A DNA stretch of 64,000 nt from CBDBFG01 sp965204765 (GTDB lineage Bacteria; Pseudomonadota; Alphaproteobacteria; Caedimonadales; UBA9215). The notes below the pieces were generated by a model. It did no database searches. It saw only the letters and a program-made list of their open reading frames with translations, and was not told where the DNA came from. The DNA lies in the NCBI GenBank assembly GCA_965204765.1, contig CBDBFG010000004.1:620001-684000 (forward strand), given 5' to 3'. Positions 28,926 to 39,280 of the stretch are shown piece by piece. How positions within the stretch are numbered: position 1 is the first letter of the stretch; each line of letters starts with the position of its first letter. The translations under genes and the position numbers were made by a program.

Positions 28926-29153
28926 TTTTTTATCCTTTGATTAAATATTATTTTCAAATACAGAGCCATTCTAAATACTTGCTATACCAAAAGTCAAAAT
29001 AATTATTTTTCGTATTGTGCTAATTTTACTTATTCTCGTGTTGTATACAATCATTAGTGTATTATTCGTTGTGACAAGCATATCAAGAATACATAAATAG
29101 AGTTTATGTGTGCATTCTCATAACAGTATTTTTTCTGTGACAATTCTGTCTAC

Positions 29154-29924
29154 CTATTCTTTGGTGATTGTATTTTGTTCTATCTCGGATAAGAGAATTT
29201 TTTCTTCACTAGGCATGTTAAGTACTTTGACAATATCGGATTTAAATTCCCTTCTGTATAGTACCCATACTACTATCCCTGTTACCATCATAAAGAACCA
29301 GTGGCTTACAAACCAGCAAAGACAGGTCATTGCAAAAGAAAATATTCTTACTCCTCGGTTCATATCTCTAGCCCCCATGGTTAGAACCATGGCTGCACGT
29401 CGTGCTGCTGGTATATATTCATCTACGCTATCATTAATTTTGGGCATTGCTCCGATCAGGATGTTACAATAATTTAATTGTCGTAATGACCAGGTAAATT
29501 TAAAAAATGCATATACGAATAAACTAATCATTACTCCTATTTTGGTGTACCACATCGCAATTGTGGGTACATCAGCAAAAGGTATTTGTCGTAAAATATC
29601 CATAGCAGTTTCAGTATATCCAAGAATTGCAATGAATCCGGCAATAATTAAGACAGATGAAGAGGCAAAGAACGCGACATTTTGATGTATACCATTAACG
29701 ATATTAGCGTCTACTACTCGATTTTCTCGTGTCAGGGTCATTGTCATCCATTGTACACGGTATAAATGCATTCTTGCACTTAAGCCGCTAGAACTATGGA
29801 CAAAATTATCCACTATATAAGTGTAGCCATAACAACAAAACAGAAACCATGCCAAGGCCATCAGGTCTTCTTGGGACTGGATTACGTATTCTTGTACAGA
29901 GTTAAATAGTTCGTTTGTTAACAT
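29154..29924 (-). CDS. DUF599 family integral membrane protein
   Basis: 256 residues with four hydrophobic segments. The family pattern is visible: RVQWMTMTLTRENRVVDANI then HQNVAFFASSSVLIIAGF, followed by ARRAAMVLTMGARDMNRGVR. DUF599 proteins are widespread in alphaproteobacteria; their function is not known. It is divergent from infA with 121 bases between the starts. Confidence 0.82.
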   Translation of the reverse strand: MLTNELFNSVQEYVIQSQEDLMALAWFLFCCYGYTYIVDNFVHSSSGLSARMHLYRVQWMTMTLTRENRVVDANIVNGIHQNVAFFASSSVLIIAGFIAILGYTETAMDILRQIPFADVPTIAMWYTKIGVMISLFVYAFFKFTWSLRQLNYCNILIGAMPKINDSVDEYIPAARRAAMVLTMGARDMNRGVRIFSFAMTCLCWFVSHWFFMMVTGIVVWVLYRREFKSDIVKVLNMPSEEKILLSEIEQNTITKE

Positions 29925-29981
29925 TATTATTTATAGTTATTGGTTATAACCAAGAAAAATATAGAAAAATACCTTTCATAC

Positions 29982-30010
29982 TTGTATTATGATACGTAAA
30001 TCGTTTATAT
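29982..30010 (+). promoter_or_regulatory. Candidate sigma-70 promoter of the infA operon
   Basis: TTGTAT at 29982-29987 and TTATAT at 30005-30010 are 17 bases apart, 35 bases before the infA start. The boxes are imperfect but placed well. Confidence 0.4.
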
Positions 30011-30045
30011 AAGTCACTACTATACATTAATTATATGAGAAAAAT

Positions 30046-30264
30046 ATGGCAAAAGAAGATTTGATAGAGTTTGCAGGAACTATTGTTGAGGTACTACCCA
30101 ATGCAATGTTTAGGGTAGAATTAGAAACTGGTAGCATAGTATTGGCATATACCTCTGGGCGTATGAGGAAAAACAGAATAAGGGTTCTGCAAGGTGATAC
30201 CGTTACAGTTGAAATGACACCTTATGATCTTACCAAGGGACGCATTACATTCAGAGAAAAGTAA
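30046..30264 (+). CDS. infA: Translation initiation factor IF-1
   Basis: 72 residues, the exact family length. It is a single OB-fold S1-like domain beginning [20 protein letters not shown] with the conserved [20 protein letters not shown] and the ending [15 protein letters not shown]-1 binds the A site of the small subunit during initiation. It heads the run infA-maf-rng-yacG, a usual alphaproteobacterial order. Confidence 0.97.
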   Translation: MAKEDLIEFAGTIVEVLPNAMFRVELETGSIVLAYTSGRMRKNRIRVLQGDTVTVEMTPYDLTKGRITFREK

Positions 30265-30276
30265 GGTATACTGTGA

Positions 30277-30828
30277 ATGCGCAAAGTATATTTGCATGAT
30301 AACAGCACATCTGGTCTGGTATGCGATTTTTGTGATTTTAACTTAGTAAAAACCAGTATTGATATTGCTGATTTTGTTGATAGAGCCAACATTAACAAAC
30401 CAGAGATATGGTTAAAAAATAAGTGTCAATATATTTTGAATCACTATCTAACAAAAAATATAGACTTGGTGTACCTTGACACCAAGATAGTGTTAGGCAC
30501 CAAGATTTTCGGAATTATTAGTAATAGGGATCAAGCGCAAGAGATCATCACTAAATTATCAGGTAGAAGACATAGAATAATTACGGTAATTGGGGTTGTT
30601 AAACAGGGAAAAATTAGGGTCAACAGCATTAAAACTATCGTTTCTTTTAAAAAATTAACCGTACAAGAGCAAGAGTATTTCGTGAATAGTGGTATGTGGC
30701 AAGGCAAGATAGCGGGATATATCAATCAAGACAAATCATTGAGGTTCTTAAAATTTATTAATGGTTCACCTGCGCACATAAAGGGCATTCCTGCTTATAG
30801 TTTATATAATCTGCTATCTAGCTTATGA
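30277..30828 (+). CDS. Maf-like nucleoside triphosphate pyrophosphatase, diverged
   Basis: 183 residues. The core of the Maf family can be followed: VYLDTKIVLGTKIFGI (the catalytic Asp region), then AQEIITKLSGRRHRIITVIGV, then an abbreviated W.GKIAGYINQD and the ending GSPAHIKGIPAYSLYNLL. The normal N-terminal signature S.SPRR is not visible; the N-terminus reads MRKVYLHDNSTSGLVCDFCD. Maf enzymes hydrolyse modified or normal NTPs. Loss of the N-terminal Ser-Arg signature may change activity. The place between infA and rng strongly supports the family. The stop overlaps the next start by four bases. Confidence 0.8.
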   Translation: MRKVYLHDNSTSGLVCDFCDFNLVKTSIDIADFVDRANINKPEIWLKNKCQYILNHYLTKNIDLVYLDTKIVLGTKIFGIISNRDQAQEIITKLSGRRHRIITVIGVVKQGKIRVNSIKTIVSFKKLTVQEQEYFVNSGMWQGKIAGYINQDKSLRFLKFINGSPAHIKGIPAYSLYNLLSSL

Positions 30829-31742
30829 GTTTATACGTAGAAAAAACTGATAACATCATTCGGTTATCTCATATTATTGATCATAGATTGCATGAGGTGT
30901 TCATTGATGATGGATCACCAGTATCAGGTACATTATATGTTGGTAAAGTAGCGCAAAAATCTTGTGCTAAATATTGGATTGATATTGGCTTGCCTAAGGT
31001 TGCTTTATTGAAAAAGTATAATCATGACTATGTCGAAGGTGAAAAAATAGTGGTAGAACTACTAACTCCACCAATACCAGAAAAAAATTTGGTCAAGAAT
31101 GCTGCGGTAAAGCCGATAATATATAACAAGTCCACAAGTAATCTAACAATTGGCACTGTTTTACATGCAGAGGTACCTGAATTAATAGAGTATATCATCT
31201 GTCACAAAAATGAGGCGATACATACTAATTGGTCAGGTTTGCGAGCATTGTTAAGGCGTTACAGTAAGCATGATTTTAATATAATTTTTAATACGCCCTG
31301 TAAGTGGAAAACAGAAATATGCTCGTTATGGAGTGAATTGGATGACAAAGTTGTAGCACTTGATTGTGGTGGTTACATTGTCATTAATGAACTAGATGGG
31401 CTAACAGCAATAGATGTCAATACTACTTCTAGTGGTAATAGTAATTTTCATTCAGTGTACCAAATCAGTAGTAAAGAAGATATTTTGGCATTTGCCAAGG
31501 CAGCTTTAGCAGAATCAATCAGGCAAATCAATTTACGTAAAATAGGTGGGATTATATTGATAGATTTGCCCAGGATGTTGTCACAACGTTTGCAAAATAA
31601 TTTGTTGTCTTATGCTAAAAAATATCATAATGATACTATACAGGTTCTTGGTTTTACGCGTGCAGGATTGCTAGAAATAACCAAGGCGAGGAAACAAAAG
31701 TCACTACAACAAATATTACGGTATAAAGATGGTAATGGGTGA
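30825..31742 (+). CDS. rng: Ribonuclease E/G family protein, short form
   Basis: 305 residues, shorter than E. coli RNase G (489). An S1-like start (GTLYVGKVAQ) is followed by the catalytic domain. The metal-binding Asp motif GLTAIDVNTTSSG lies near residue 195, and the second NLRKIGGIILIDLPRM near 240. The zinc-link CPxC and the small domain that complete RNase E/G tetramers are absent. Short members in this position are usual in alphaproteobacteria. The enzyme would cut single-stranded RNA in rRNA and mRNA processing. It overlaps maf upstream and yacG downstream by a few bases, so the four genes form a tight operon. Confidence 0.85.
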   Translation: MSLYVEKTDNIIRLSHIIDHRLHEVFIDDGSPVSGTLYVGKVAQKSCAKYWIDIGLPKVALLKKYNHDYVEGEKIVVELLTPPIPEKNLVKNAAVKPIIYNKSTSNLTIGTVLHAEVPELIEYIICHKNEAIHTNWSGLRALLRRYSKHDFNIIFNTPCKWKTEICSLWSELDDKVVALDCGGYIVINELDGLTAIDVNTTSSGNSNFHSVYQISSKEDILAFAKAALAESIRQINLRKIGGIILIDLPRMLSQRLQNNLLSYAKKYHNDTIQVLGFTRAGLLEITKARKQKSLQQILRYKDGNG

Positions 31743-31905
31743 AGTTAGTGCTAATCTTAAATGTCCGCTATGTAATAAACAAATGGTACATAGGTTTAGA
31801 CCATTTTGTTCTGATAAATGCAAAAAGATTGATTTAGGTAATTGGCTGTTAGAAAAATATAAAATTCCCTCTGAGCAAGAAGAGAACGAGGATACAAAAA
31901 AGTAA
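31735..31905 (+). CDS. yacG: DNA gyrase inhibitor / zinc-binding protein YacG
   Basis: 56 residues. Four cysteines form CPLC and CSDKC, spaced as in the YacG zinc finger, followed by KIDLGNWLLEKYKIPSEQEE, the family ending. E. coli YacG binds GyrB and inhibits gyrase. The chosen ATG overlaps the end of rng; an ATG two codons upstream (31729) is in the same frame and also possible. Confidence 0.9.
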   Translation: MGEVSANLKCPLCNKQMVHRFRPFCSDKCKKIDLGNWLLEKYKIPSEQEENEDTKK

Positions 31906-31975
31906 ATATCTAATTGATTTTTATAAGAAAACAGGGTATCAAGATGAAAATTGATTGCGATTGTATTCGTTATAT

Positions 31976-32061
<86 letters not shown>

Positions 32062-32094
32062 TTGAAAAAGGTTTAATTAATCAGAGTGGTATCT

Positions 32095-33405
32095 ATGCAA
32101 ATTAAAAATGAATCTGTGAAGGGTTTAAAGCATTCTTATAAAGTTTTTATAAGCCCGGATATAGTGCAACAAAAAGTACTAGATTATCTGCAAGATAAAG
32201 GTGCTAAGGTAAAGTTAGATGGTTTTCGTCCTGGTAAAGCGCCTATTGCAGTATTAAGACAAAAATTTGGAGCCGAGGCAACGCAACAGACGGTTAGTGC
32301 ATCAGCAGAAGACTGTTATCGTAAGATATTATCCGATAAGAATATAGCTCCTGCGGATTCGCCCGAGGTGGGGATAGACTCTTTTTCAGAAGAAAAAGGT
32401 ATAGAGATTTCTTATAATTTTGAAGTGTTGCCAGTGATTAAAGATGTAGATTTTGTCAAGAAAGTTAGTTTTAATCGTTTGGTGACTAAGGTCGATAAAA
32501 AGCAAATAGATGCGGCTATTGCTAATATTCTGAGTCGTTATAAAACGACAGAGCCATTAAAGGAGAAAAGACCTGCTAAACTACAAGATACGGTAGTAAT
32601 TAGTTTTGATGGTAAGACTGCGGATGGTCCGATTAGCGGAGGATCTGGCAAAGATTATCATTTAGAGTTGGGATCTGATAGCTTTATTCCTGGTTTTGAG
32701 GATAAAATCGTTGGGATGAAAGTGGGCGATGATCGTAAAATTAGCGTTTCTTTTCCAAAGGATTATACAGCCAAGGACCTTGCGGGTAAGAAGGCAGAGT
32801 TTGCTGTGCATCTTACTGAGATTAGAAAGCCTGTTTTGCCTACCTTGGATGATAAGTTTTGTAAAGGTATAGGTTTTGCTACAAAAGACGATATGTTGAA
32901 AAAAGTGAATGAGATATTGCAAGTAGAGCTAGACAAGATTTCTTTTGTTGTTGCTAAGAAGGATACGTTAGATATTTTGGCAAAGGAAAAGTTTGATGTG
33001 CCAGAAATATTGGTGAAAAAAGAGCTGGATAATCTGAAAAAGCATTCTACATCCTCAAAAAAAGATATAAGCGATAAGGAATTAACAAAATTGCAGACGA
33101 AAGCTGAACGTGGTGTAAGGCTGGGGTTGTTATTGGCTGATATTGGCAGTAAAAACAATGTGACAATATCAGATAAAGAGTTACATAAAGCTATCGAAGA
33201 AGAGGCTATGAAATCTCCGGGACAAGAAAAGCAAATAATAGAATATTATACCAAGAATCAGGCTGTATTAAATTCTGTACGTGGTACTATGTTTGAGGAT
33301 AAAGTGGTGCGGATGATTATTGATAAGGCATCGGTAAAAGAAAAAGTAGTATCCAAAGAAGAATTGGATAAAGCGATGGAAGCTGCAAGAAAAGATTTTA
33401 TGTAA
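32095..33405 (+). CDS. tig: Trigger factor
   Basis: 436 residues from the ATG at 32095; a GTG three codons upstream is in frame. The ribosome-binding motif is GFRPGKAPIAVLRQKFG near residue 45. The peptidyl-prolyl isomerase domain (KLQDTVVISFDGKTADGPIS to FPKDYTAKDLAGKKAEF) and the helical C-terminal arms follow. It is the ribosome-bound chaperone that meets nascent chains. tig and clpP are 18 bases apart. The order tig-clpP-clpX is common, but clpX does not follow here. Confidence 0.95.
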   Translation: MQIKNESVKGLKHSYKVFISPDIVQQKVLDYLQDKGAKVKLDGFRPGKAPIAVLRQKFGAEATQQTVSASAEDCYRKILSDKNIAPADSPEVGIDSFSEEKGIEISYNFEVLPVIKDVDFVKKVSFNRLVTKVDKKQIDAAIANILSRYKTTEPLKEKRPAKLQDTVVISFDGKTADGPISGGSGKDYHLELGSDSFIPGFEDKIVGMKVGDDRKISVSFPKDYTAKDLAGKKAEFAVHLTEIRKPVLPTLDDKFCKGIGFATKDDMLKKVNEILQVELDKISFVVAKKDTLDILAKEKFDVPEILVKKELDNLKKHSTSSKKDISDKELTKLQTKAERGVRLGLLLADIGSKNNVTISDKELHKAIEEEAMKSPGQEKQIIEYYTKNQAVLNSVRGTMFEDKVVRMIIDKASVKEKVVSKEELDKAMEAARKDFM

Positions 33406-33423
33406 GTACAGTAGGGGGCGCAA

Positions 33424-34050
33424 ATGAATAATAATCCTTTAGACGTGTATCAAAATACCTTAGTACCGATGGTAGTAGAAAGTACTAGCAAAGGTGAGAG
33501 ATCCTATGATATTTATTCCAGATTATTAAAAGAAAGAATAATCTTTTTGTCTGGTGAGGTTAATGATGCTGTTGCTAGCCTTATATGTGCACAGCTTTTG
33601 TTTTTAGAATCCGAAAATCAGGATAAAGATATATATTTATATATCAATTCTCCGGGTGGTGTGGTTTCTTCTGGTTTTGCTATGTATGATACCATGCAAT
33701 ACATTAAACCCAAAGTAGCAACTGTATGTATAGGCCAGGCATGCTCTATGGGGGCAACGTTACTTTTATCTGGTGAGAAAGGGATGCGTTATTGTTTACC
33801 TAATTCACGCGTAATGATTCATCAGCCTTTAGGTGGGATAAGAGGACAAGCAACAGATATCGAAATTCACGCTAATGAAATTATTGCATTAAAGAAGAAA
33901 TTTCACGAGCTTTATGCACATCATACTGGGCAAAAAGTAAAAACTTTAGAGCAATTAATGGAGCGTGATTATTTCTTAAGTGCAGAAGAGGCAAAGAATT
34001 TTGGTATTGTAGATAAAGTAATATCTAGCCGTTCTGATGTATCAAGTTAA
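33424..34050 (+). CDS. clpP: ATP-dependent Clp protease proteolytic subunit
   Basis: 208 residues. The catalytic triad regions are present: Ser108 in [12 protein letters not shown], His in [20 protein letters not shown], and Asp in the [20 protein letters not shown] block. The start [20 protein letters not shown] is the usual N-terminus. The residue before the catalytic Ser is Cys, where Ala is common. ClpP forms the barrel degraded substrates enter through ClpX or ClpA; the SspB adaptor is in this window but no Clp ATPase. Confidence 0.96.
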   Translation: MNNNPLDVYQNTLVPMVVESTSKGERSYDIYSRLLKERIIFLSGEVNDAVASLICAQLLFLESENQDKDIYLYINSPGGVVSSGFAMYDTMQYIKPKVATVCIGQACSMGATLLLSGEKGMRYCLPNSRVMIHQPLGGIRGQATDIEIHANEIIALKKKFHELYAHHTGQKVKTLEQLMERDYFLSAEEAKNFGIVDKVISSRSDVSS

Positions 34051-34493
34051 TATGGTCGTATTGCTATATTGTATATAAAGTTGTATTGGTGATTTGCATT
34101 ACTAGTATATACAAGGATCTTTGTTATAGGTTTGCAGGTATTTGTTCAGCACATTCATGCATATGATTATGGCTAGCTGATATTTTGTGTTGTGTAATAA
34201 TAATTCTTGTCTTGTAAGGAATATCTTGCTTTTTCTTTGCCTAAGGTGAATAAGAGCTAATTTTAGCTCTTACTAAAGGTGCTGCACTCTGTTTTACCAG
34301 TTTAGCGTTGTCTTAATCACTAGATTAATTCTTACTTAGTTTTTTATTAAATATATTTTAGTTTGCATTACGTACAATATCATCCATATATTGTTGATGT
34401 TTGATATTAGGATGTATTGCAATTATTAGAAGTTATTTGATCATACTGAGGAATTGTTGTTGTTATTATGTGTTTTGTATGGAAAGGGTATAG
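34051..34493. other. Intergenic region after clpP
   Basis: 443 AT-rich bases without a gene that I can support. It includes a near-perfect palindrome at 34251-34272 and, at its right end, the promoter region of the next gene. Confidence 0.4.
34251..34272. repeat. Palindrome (10-bp arms, 2-base centre)
   Basis: TAAGAGCTAA at 34251-34260 and its complement at 34263-34272. No U-run follows, so it is not a standard terminator. It may be an operator or an mRNA 3' hairpin. Confidence 0.5.
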
Positions 34494-35135
34494 ATGTTGG
34501 TAATTAGGCTTTTATTATGCATAGTTGTGTTGTATAGCTCTGTCAGTCTGTGTAGTGCAGATGATAGATTTGATTATGATGAGTTTAAACAATATTTAAC
34601 AACACGTAAGGTTTTTCCTAAAATAGAATCAGAGGAAATTAAATTTATACTTGATAGCGGTTTGTCATGTTCGGTTTCTTCTAGTGATTATGATAGATTG
34701 CTTGATCGCTTAAGCAATAGTGATTTTCAAACAGCTGTAAGTGATTTTTTTGCGCGATATAATGGCGATCCGATCGTATTTAATACAGATTGTTGCACGA
34801 TAAAATTTTCGATAGAATATGGTCGATTTATCCCTGATTATTCTTTTTATGATGTACTTGAAGATTTGGTTTTTTATAAACATACTACAAAGCAAATAAC
34901 AATCAAAGGTCAATCTTACCACGTACGTTCAATTTTTCAGCATGATGATTTAGAATTTATTTTGTCAACCCATGAGACTGGACGTATATGCAGAAAATTA
35001 TTCATGCGTGCTTTGGATCCCGAGGGTGATTTATCTAATGGAGTAGGTATTTTTATTAGTATATTAAATCAGCACTCCAGGAACTATGGAGATGAGGTTT
35101 TATTGGCTAAATTATCCTTATCTTCTGATCAATAA
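34494..35135 (+). CDS. Exported protein of unknown function
   Basis: 213 residues. The first 22 (MLVIRLLLCIVVLYSSVSLC, then SA) are a signal peptide. The mature part is acidic and rich in Asp, Tyr and Phe, with no repeat, membrane segment or motif I recognise. GGAAAGG lies about 7 bases before the ATG. The gene stands alone between clpP and tRNA-Arg. It is likely lineage-specific and periplasmic or secreted. Confidence 0.65.
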   Translation: MLVIRLLLCIVVLYSSVSLCSADDRFDYDEFKQYLTTRKVFPKIESEEIKFILDSGLSCSVSSSDYDRLLDRLSNSDFQTAVSDFFARYNGDPIVFNTDCCTIKFSIEYGRFIPDYSFYDVLEDLVFYKHTTKQITIKGQSYHVRSIFQHDDLEFILSTHETGRICRKLFMRALDPEGDLSNGVGIFISILNQHSRNYGDEVLLAKLSLSSDQ

Positions 35136-35404
35136 AATTATGGACTCTTACTTTTTGTGATTGATGAGATATAGTTCTAAAACCACGTATGACGATCTTA
35201 CTTCCTTACAAAATATTTAGTATTTGTTTGTGCCATTACTGATGAGGGATACGTGCGTAAGCACGCCATATAGGATATAATAACGCGATGATTGTGACTA
35301 ATATCTTTAACTTCCTTTGGTTAGGTAGCAAATTTACCATCACACTAACATATGATCATACTTAATGGTATTTTGTTGTATTCTGCATATACATTTGATT
35401 GAAT

Positions 35405-35481
35405 TGGTGTACCCGGCGGGATTCGAACCCACGACCCCAAGATTAGGAATCTTGTGCTCTATCCTGCTGAGCTACGGGTAC
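35405..35481 (-). tRNA. tRNA-Arg (CCT)
   Basis: Minus strand, 77 bases: GTACCCG pairs CGGGTAC, anticodon CCT in loop TTCCTAA, discriminator A, CCA encoded. It reads AGG. It is unlinked to other genes. Confidence 0.95.
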
Positions 35482-35772
35482 ACATCATGATGAGTTATAC
35501 CAACTTCACCTTTAAATGTCGATTTATAATTTCCGAATAATGATAAAATAAAAAGTGATATTCAATCTAATATCAATTGAGTAGATGCAACAAGTTTGGT
35601 CTTTTTTCTTATAGTTAAAGGTACCAACATTAAATATTTTAGATGCTATATCAGTGGGAATATAATACTGGCTTGTTCCCATAGTTTGATTCAAGCAAAA
35701 GATAATTTAGGAAAAAATTCAGTTTTATTTTTGTATTTCGGGATTGGTATAGTGGCACCAAATGCCACAAAA

Positions 35773-36447
35773 CTAGATAGCTGTGGATGAATTTCTTGTA
35801 AATTGCATGTACGTGCATCGGATGTTTTGGTTTAAAGCTTTTTGCTCATATCTTGTTTGGTACCAGTTTTGAGGTGGTAAGGTAGGGGGGGAAGAATAGT
35901 CAAATTGTGCGTCAAAATACATTTGTTTGCGCATATGTTCAATTATCCAGGCAATGTATTCTTGATGGTCACTAGCAATGGTTAGGGTTGCGCCAATTTT
36001 CATTATTTTCGCAAGAGATGTAATAGTTGTTGCATTTACGAATCGCCTTTTATGATGTCTTAACTTAGGCCATGGGTCTGGAAATAACAAGAATGTTTGC
36101 TCTATGCATTGTAAGGGAAGCTTGTCCATTAATGTTGTGACATCATCGTCCCAGATAGCGATATTTGTTATATTATGTTGTTTGATATGTTGCAATAACG
36201 ATGCAACTCCGTTGATAAATGGCTCTGCTCCGATAAATTGTATATCTTTATTGGCTAATGCTTGTTGTGTAATATGTTCGCCGCCACCAAATCCTATTTC
36301 TAGCCAGTGTTTTTTATCGGGGTCAAGCATATCTTGGGTAAATTTTACCTTGTTTAAATCATTTACAATTAAGCTATCCTTTGATTTGCTCAAGGATTTA
36401 CCTTTCCGTCGGCCGTAAAAATTTTTTTTTAGTAAGGATTGCTGCAT
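35773..36447 (-). CDS. trmB: tRNA (guanine-N7)-methyltransferase
   Basis: 224 residues. The SAM-binding motif is EIGFGGGEHITQQA near residue 52, and the family signature LLFPDPWPKLRHHKRRFVN lies near 120. It methylates G46 in the variable loop of tRNAs. It is the last gene of the minus-strand run that starts at tsaB, four bases after metK. Confidence 0.94.
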   Translation of the reverse strand: MQQSLLKKNFYGRRKGKSLSKSKDSLIVNDLNKVKFTQDMLDPDKKHWLEIGFGGGEHITQQALANKDIQFIGAEPFINGVASLLQHIKQHNITNIAIWDDDVTTLMDKLPLQCIEQTFLLFPDPWPKLRHHKRRFVNATTITSLAKIMKIGATLTIASDHQEYIAWIIEHMRKQMYFDAQFDYSSPPTLPPQNWYQTRYEQKALNQNIRCTYMQFTRNSSTAI

Positions 36448-36451
36448 TAGT

Positions 36452-37639
36452 TTAAAACGTTACTGCTGTGATAGAAAATTCATGCTTAAGCGCTTCTGAC
36501 AAGTCGATATTTTCCCATGAAAATAAACCACTTGTTTGATCGTATTCTCGACCAAAGTGTCCATAAGATGCAGTTGGCTTATAGATAGGTTGTTTCAGAT
36601 TTAATTTTTCAATTATTTTTTCTGGTTTGAGATCAATATATTTTTTTATAAATCCGGCAATCGCTTCTTCATTTACTTTGCCTGTACCATGGGTGTTAAC
36701 CATTAGCGATACTGGATCGCTCATTCCGATAACGTATGCCACTTGTATGGTGCAACGATCGGCTATTTCTGCTGCTACTATGTTTTTAGCAATATAGCGC
36801 GCCATATAAGCACCAGATCGGTCAACTTTAGTTGGGTCTTTGCCCGAAAAAGCACCGCCACCATGTGGTACTATAGGGCCGTAAGAGTCTACGATAATTT
36901 TTCTTCCGGTTAGTCCGCTATCTGCGGATGGTCCACCGATAACAAATCTTCCAGTTGGGTTAACATAATAGTTTTCTTCAGGACACATCCATCCTTCGGG
37001 AAGGATGTTTTCAATATATGGTCTGACTATTTCTTTTATTTTATCTTGTTCTAGATATTCCATATGTTGAGTAGAAAATACTATCGCTGCAGTGCCAATT
37101 GGTTGATGATCTTGATAATTAACGGATAGTTGAATTTTTGCATCGGGTCCAAAGCCCATAATCATTCCTGATTTTCTATCCTTAGCCAATGCCTCGAGGA
37201 TACGGTGACTGTAATATATAGGCGAGGGCATATAGTGCGCTGTTTCATTTGTGGCATATCCAACCATTATGCCTTGATCACCGGCTCCGATAGAGCCGTC
37301 TTGTTTAATTACACCTCGTGAAATATCATCAGATTGTTCATGTAGATGATCATTTATCACACAATTTTGCCAGTGATACCCTTGTTGTTCATAACCAATT
37401 TCTTTTATACAATCACGTATAATGGCTTCTCTATCTTCTTGGGTAATATTGGCATTAGAAGATACTTCACCCAATATATTTACTCTGTTGGTAGTAGTGA
37501 CAGTTTCAATAGCTGTTCTTGAGTTTGGATCCTGTGCGATGTAAGCGTCTGTTAAGGCATCAGAGATAATATCGCATATTTTATCTGGGTGACCTTCGGA
37601 AACAGATTCAGCAGTGATAGTATAATTTTTAGCGCTCAT
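36452..37639 (-). CDS. metK: S-adenosylmethionine synthetase
   Basis: 395 residues from the ATG at 37639 (MSAKNYTITAESVSEGHPDK). The frame is open for 11 more codons that lie inside lnt. The ATP and methionine binding motifs GHPDKICD, GAGDQGIMVGYA and GGGAFSGKDPTKVDRSGAYM are intact. It makes SAM, which TrmB, RsmE and MiaB in this window use. Own synthesis of SAM is informative, since several obligate intracellular relatives import SAM and have a decayed metK. Confidence 0.96.
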   Translation of the reverse strand: MSAKNYTITAESVSEGHPDKICDIISDALTDAYIAQDPNSRTAIETVTTTNRVNILGEVSSNANITQEDREAIIRDCIKEIGYEQQGYHWQNCVINDHLHEQSDDISRGVIKQDGSIGAGDQGIMVGYATNETAHYMPSPIYYSHRILEALAKDRKSGMIMGFGPDAKIQLSVNYQDHQPIGTAAIVFSTQHMEYLEQDKIKEIVRPYIENILPEGWMCPEENYYVNPTGRFVIGGPSADSGLTGRKIIVDSYGPIVPHGGGAFSGKDPTKVDRSGAYMARYIAKNIVAAEIADRCTIQVAYVIGMSDPVSLMVNTHGTGKVNEEAIAGFIKKYIDLKPEKIIEKLNLKQPIYKPTASYGHFGREYDQTSGLFSWENIDLSEALKHEFSITAVTF

Positions 37640-39179
37640 TTTTTCTTTGATCCTCGTTTTTAGAAATAGCATATAGATTTAACATCAAAATAGTGACAAT
37701 TGCAACAAGGATAAAATATAATAGATGTCTATGAGTACTAAATATGCTTTTTTGCCCTGCTTTGGGTAGTTTTGTGATAATGGTTCCCTTGTTATTAATC
37801 GGGATTTGTTTCATTAATCGGCCATAGGGGTCGAATACTGCGCTTATTCCCTTGTATACACTACGTACTAATGGTTTTCTTTGTTCTATAGCGCGTATTT
37901 TGGTAATGTAAAGATGCTGATAAGGCCCAGAAGAATTCAAAAACCAACCATCATTGGTTATATTTAGTAGCCATTCAATTTTTTTTACATTGTTGCGTAA
38001 CATATGGTCTGGAAATATTGCCTCGTAACATATTAATGGTTGAAACACAGGTATATTATTTATAGATATTTTTTGATTAGTTGTACCGCTACTGTAGTCT
38101 GTTTGTTCTGTTGCTATTCCCCGTATAATATTGCTAATAATGGATTTAAACGGTACGTATTCTCCAAATGGTACCAGTTTAATCTTATCATATGTGGACA
38201 GTATGTCTCCCTGGTTATTGAGAGCGTATAGACTGTTGTACATTTTGCTCATGTGGTATTTTGCTGCACCAGTGATTAAGATATCTGTATCATTGAGATA
38301 ATTAGTGATGTATTTGCGCACCATTTTATTAATATTCAAGGGGAGTGGTATACTGTATTCCGGCCAAATGATTATCCTGGTGTGTTTATTCGACGTTTGT
38401 TTCGACAAGTCGATGAGGATATCAATATTATTTTTTATTATTTTAGAATTATGTTTGTCAAGTTGCGAAATATTGGGTTGGACTATTACTAGTTCTAAAT
38501 TAGGGTGAAATTCAGTTTTATTGGTTAATTGATTGTTACCATAGATAATGATTGAACTGATAACCATAATAAGTAAAGCTATAGAGCTATATCGATATTT
38601 TGTATGCAAAAATATAGCCATATATATTAAGGCGTAACATAATAAAATTATCAATCCCAGGCCGTAAACGCCAACAATAGATAGAATTTGCGGTATAGCA
38701 TCCATGTTTAATGTGGTCTCTGCTATATTTAACCATGGAAACTCTGTGATGATATTGCCGCGTATAAATTCCGTTAAGGACCATAATGTGCTAAACGCTA
38801 GTAAAGTAAGAATAGGGGAGCTGTGTTTTGTTATCCATCCAGTTAATAGGGTCACACAGCCGAAGAATAAAGAGAGCAGCATCGGAGCTGCAATCACACA
38901 AAATGGAAATAACCACCAGAAATATGGCCAGTTTATATGTAAAGATAAGGCAATCCAATATAATCCAAACAAAAAGTATCCCAAGCCATAACTGTAACCC
39001 AGTAAAAAGTTAGTTTTTGTTATTTGGCTGGTATTGTTGCTAAAGATCTTATAGAACCATATATAGCTGATGACCATACATGGTAAGATAAATAAGGGCG
39101 CAAACGATAAATTGGCCAAAGCGCCTGCGCAAAATAGTTTAAAATATGTATTATGAACTAACCGTCGTAAATTCATCAT
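37629..39179 (-). CDS. lnt: Apolipoprotein N-acyltransferase
   Basis: 516 residues: about six N-terminal membrane segments, then a nitrilase-like periplasmic domain and one last membrane segment. The catalytic Glu (WPEYSIPLPL), Lys (YDKIKLVPFGEYVPF) and Cys (PLICYEAIFPD) are all present. It adds the third acyl chain to lipoproteins, of which MlaA and two small ones are seen here. It overlaps metK by 11 bases. AGGAAAA precedes the double ATG. Confidence 0.93.
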   Translation of the reverse strand: MMNLRRLVHNTYFKLFCAGALANLSFAPLFILPCMVISYIWFYKIFSNNTSQITKTNFLLGYSYGLGYFLFGLYWIALSLHINWPYFWWLFPFCVIAAPMLLSLFFGCVTLLTGWITKHSSPILTLLAFSTLWSLTEFIRGNIITEFPWLNIAETTLNMDAIPQILSIVGVYGLGLIILLCYALIYMAIFLHTKYRYSSIALLIMVISSIIIYGNNQLTNKTEFHPNLELVIVQPNISQLDKHNSKIIKNNIDILIDLSKQTSNKHTRIIIWPEYSIPLPLNINKMVRKYITNYLNDTDILITGAAKYHMSKMYNSLYALNNQGDILSTYDKIKLVPFGEYVPFKSIISNIIRGIATEQTDYSSGTTNQKISINNIPVFQPLICYEAIFPDHMLRNNVKKIEWLLNITNDGWFLNSSGPYQHLYITKIRAIEQRKPLVRSVYKGISAVFDPYGRLMKQIPINNKGTIITKLPKAGQKSIFSTHRHLLYFILVAIVTILMLNLYAISKNEDQRKNER

Positions 39180-39280
39180 TTTTCCTATTCAATATTACTG
39201 GTGCGATATACATTCTACACTATTATATAAGTGAAATTTAGGACGGTATAGAGGCCATCTAAAATAGCAAGCTAATATTC

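Noticed and set aside
35596..35790. Plus-strand frame of 64 codons near trmB
   Set aside because: No ribosome binding site, overlaps the end of trmB, and no family likeness.
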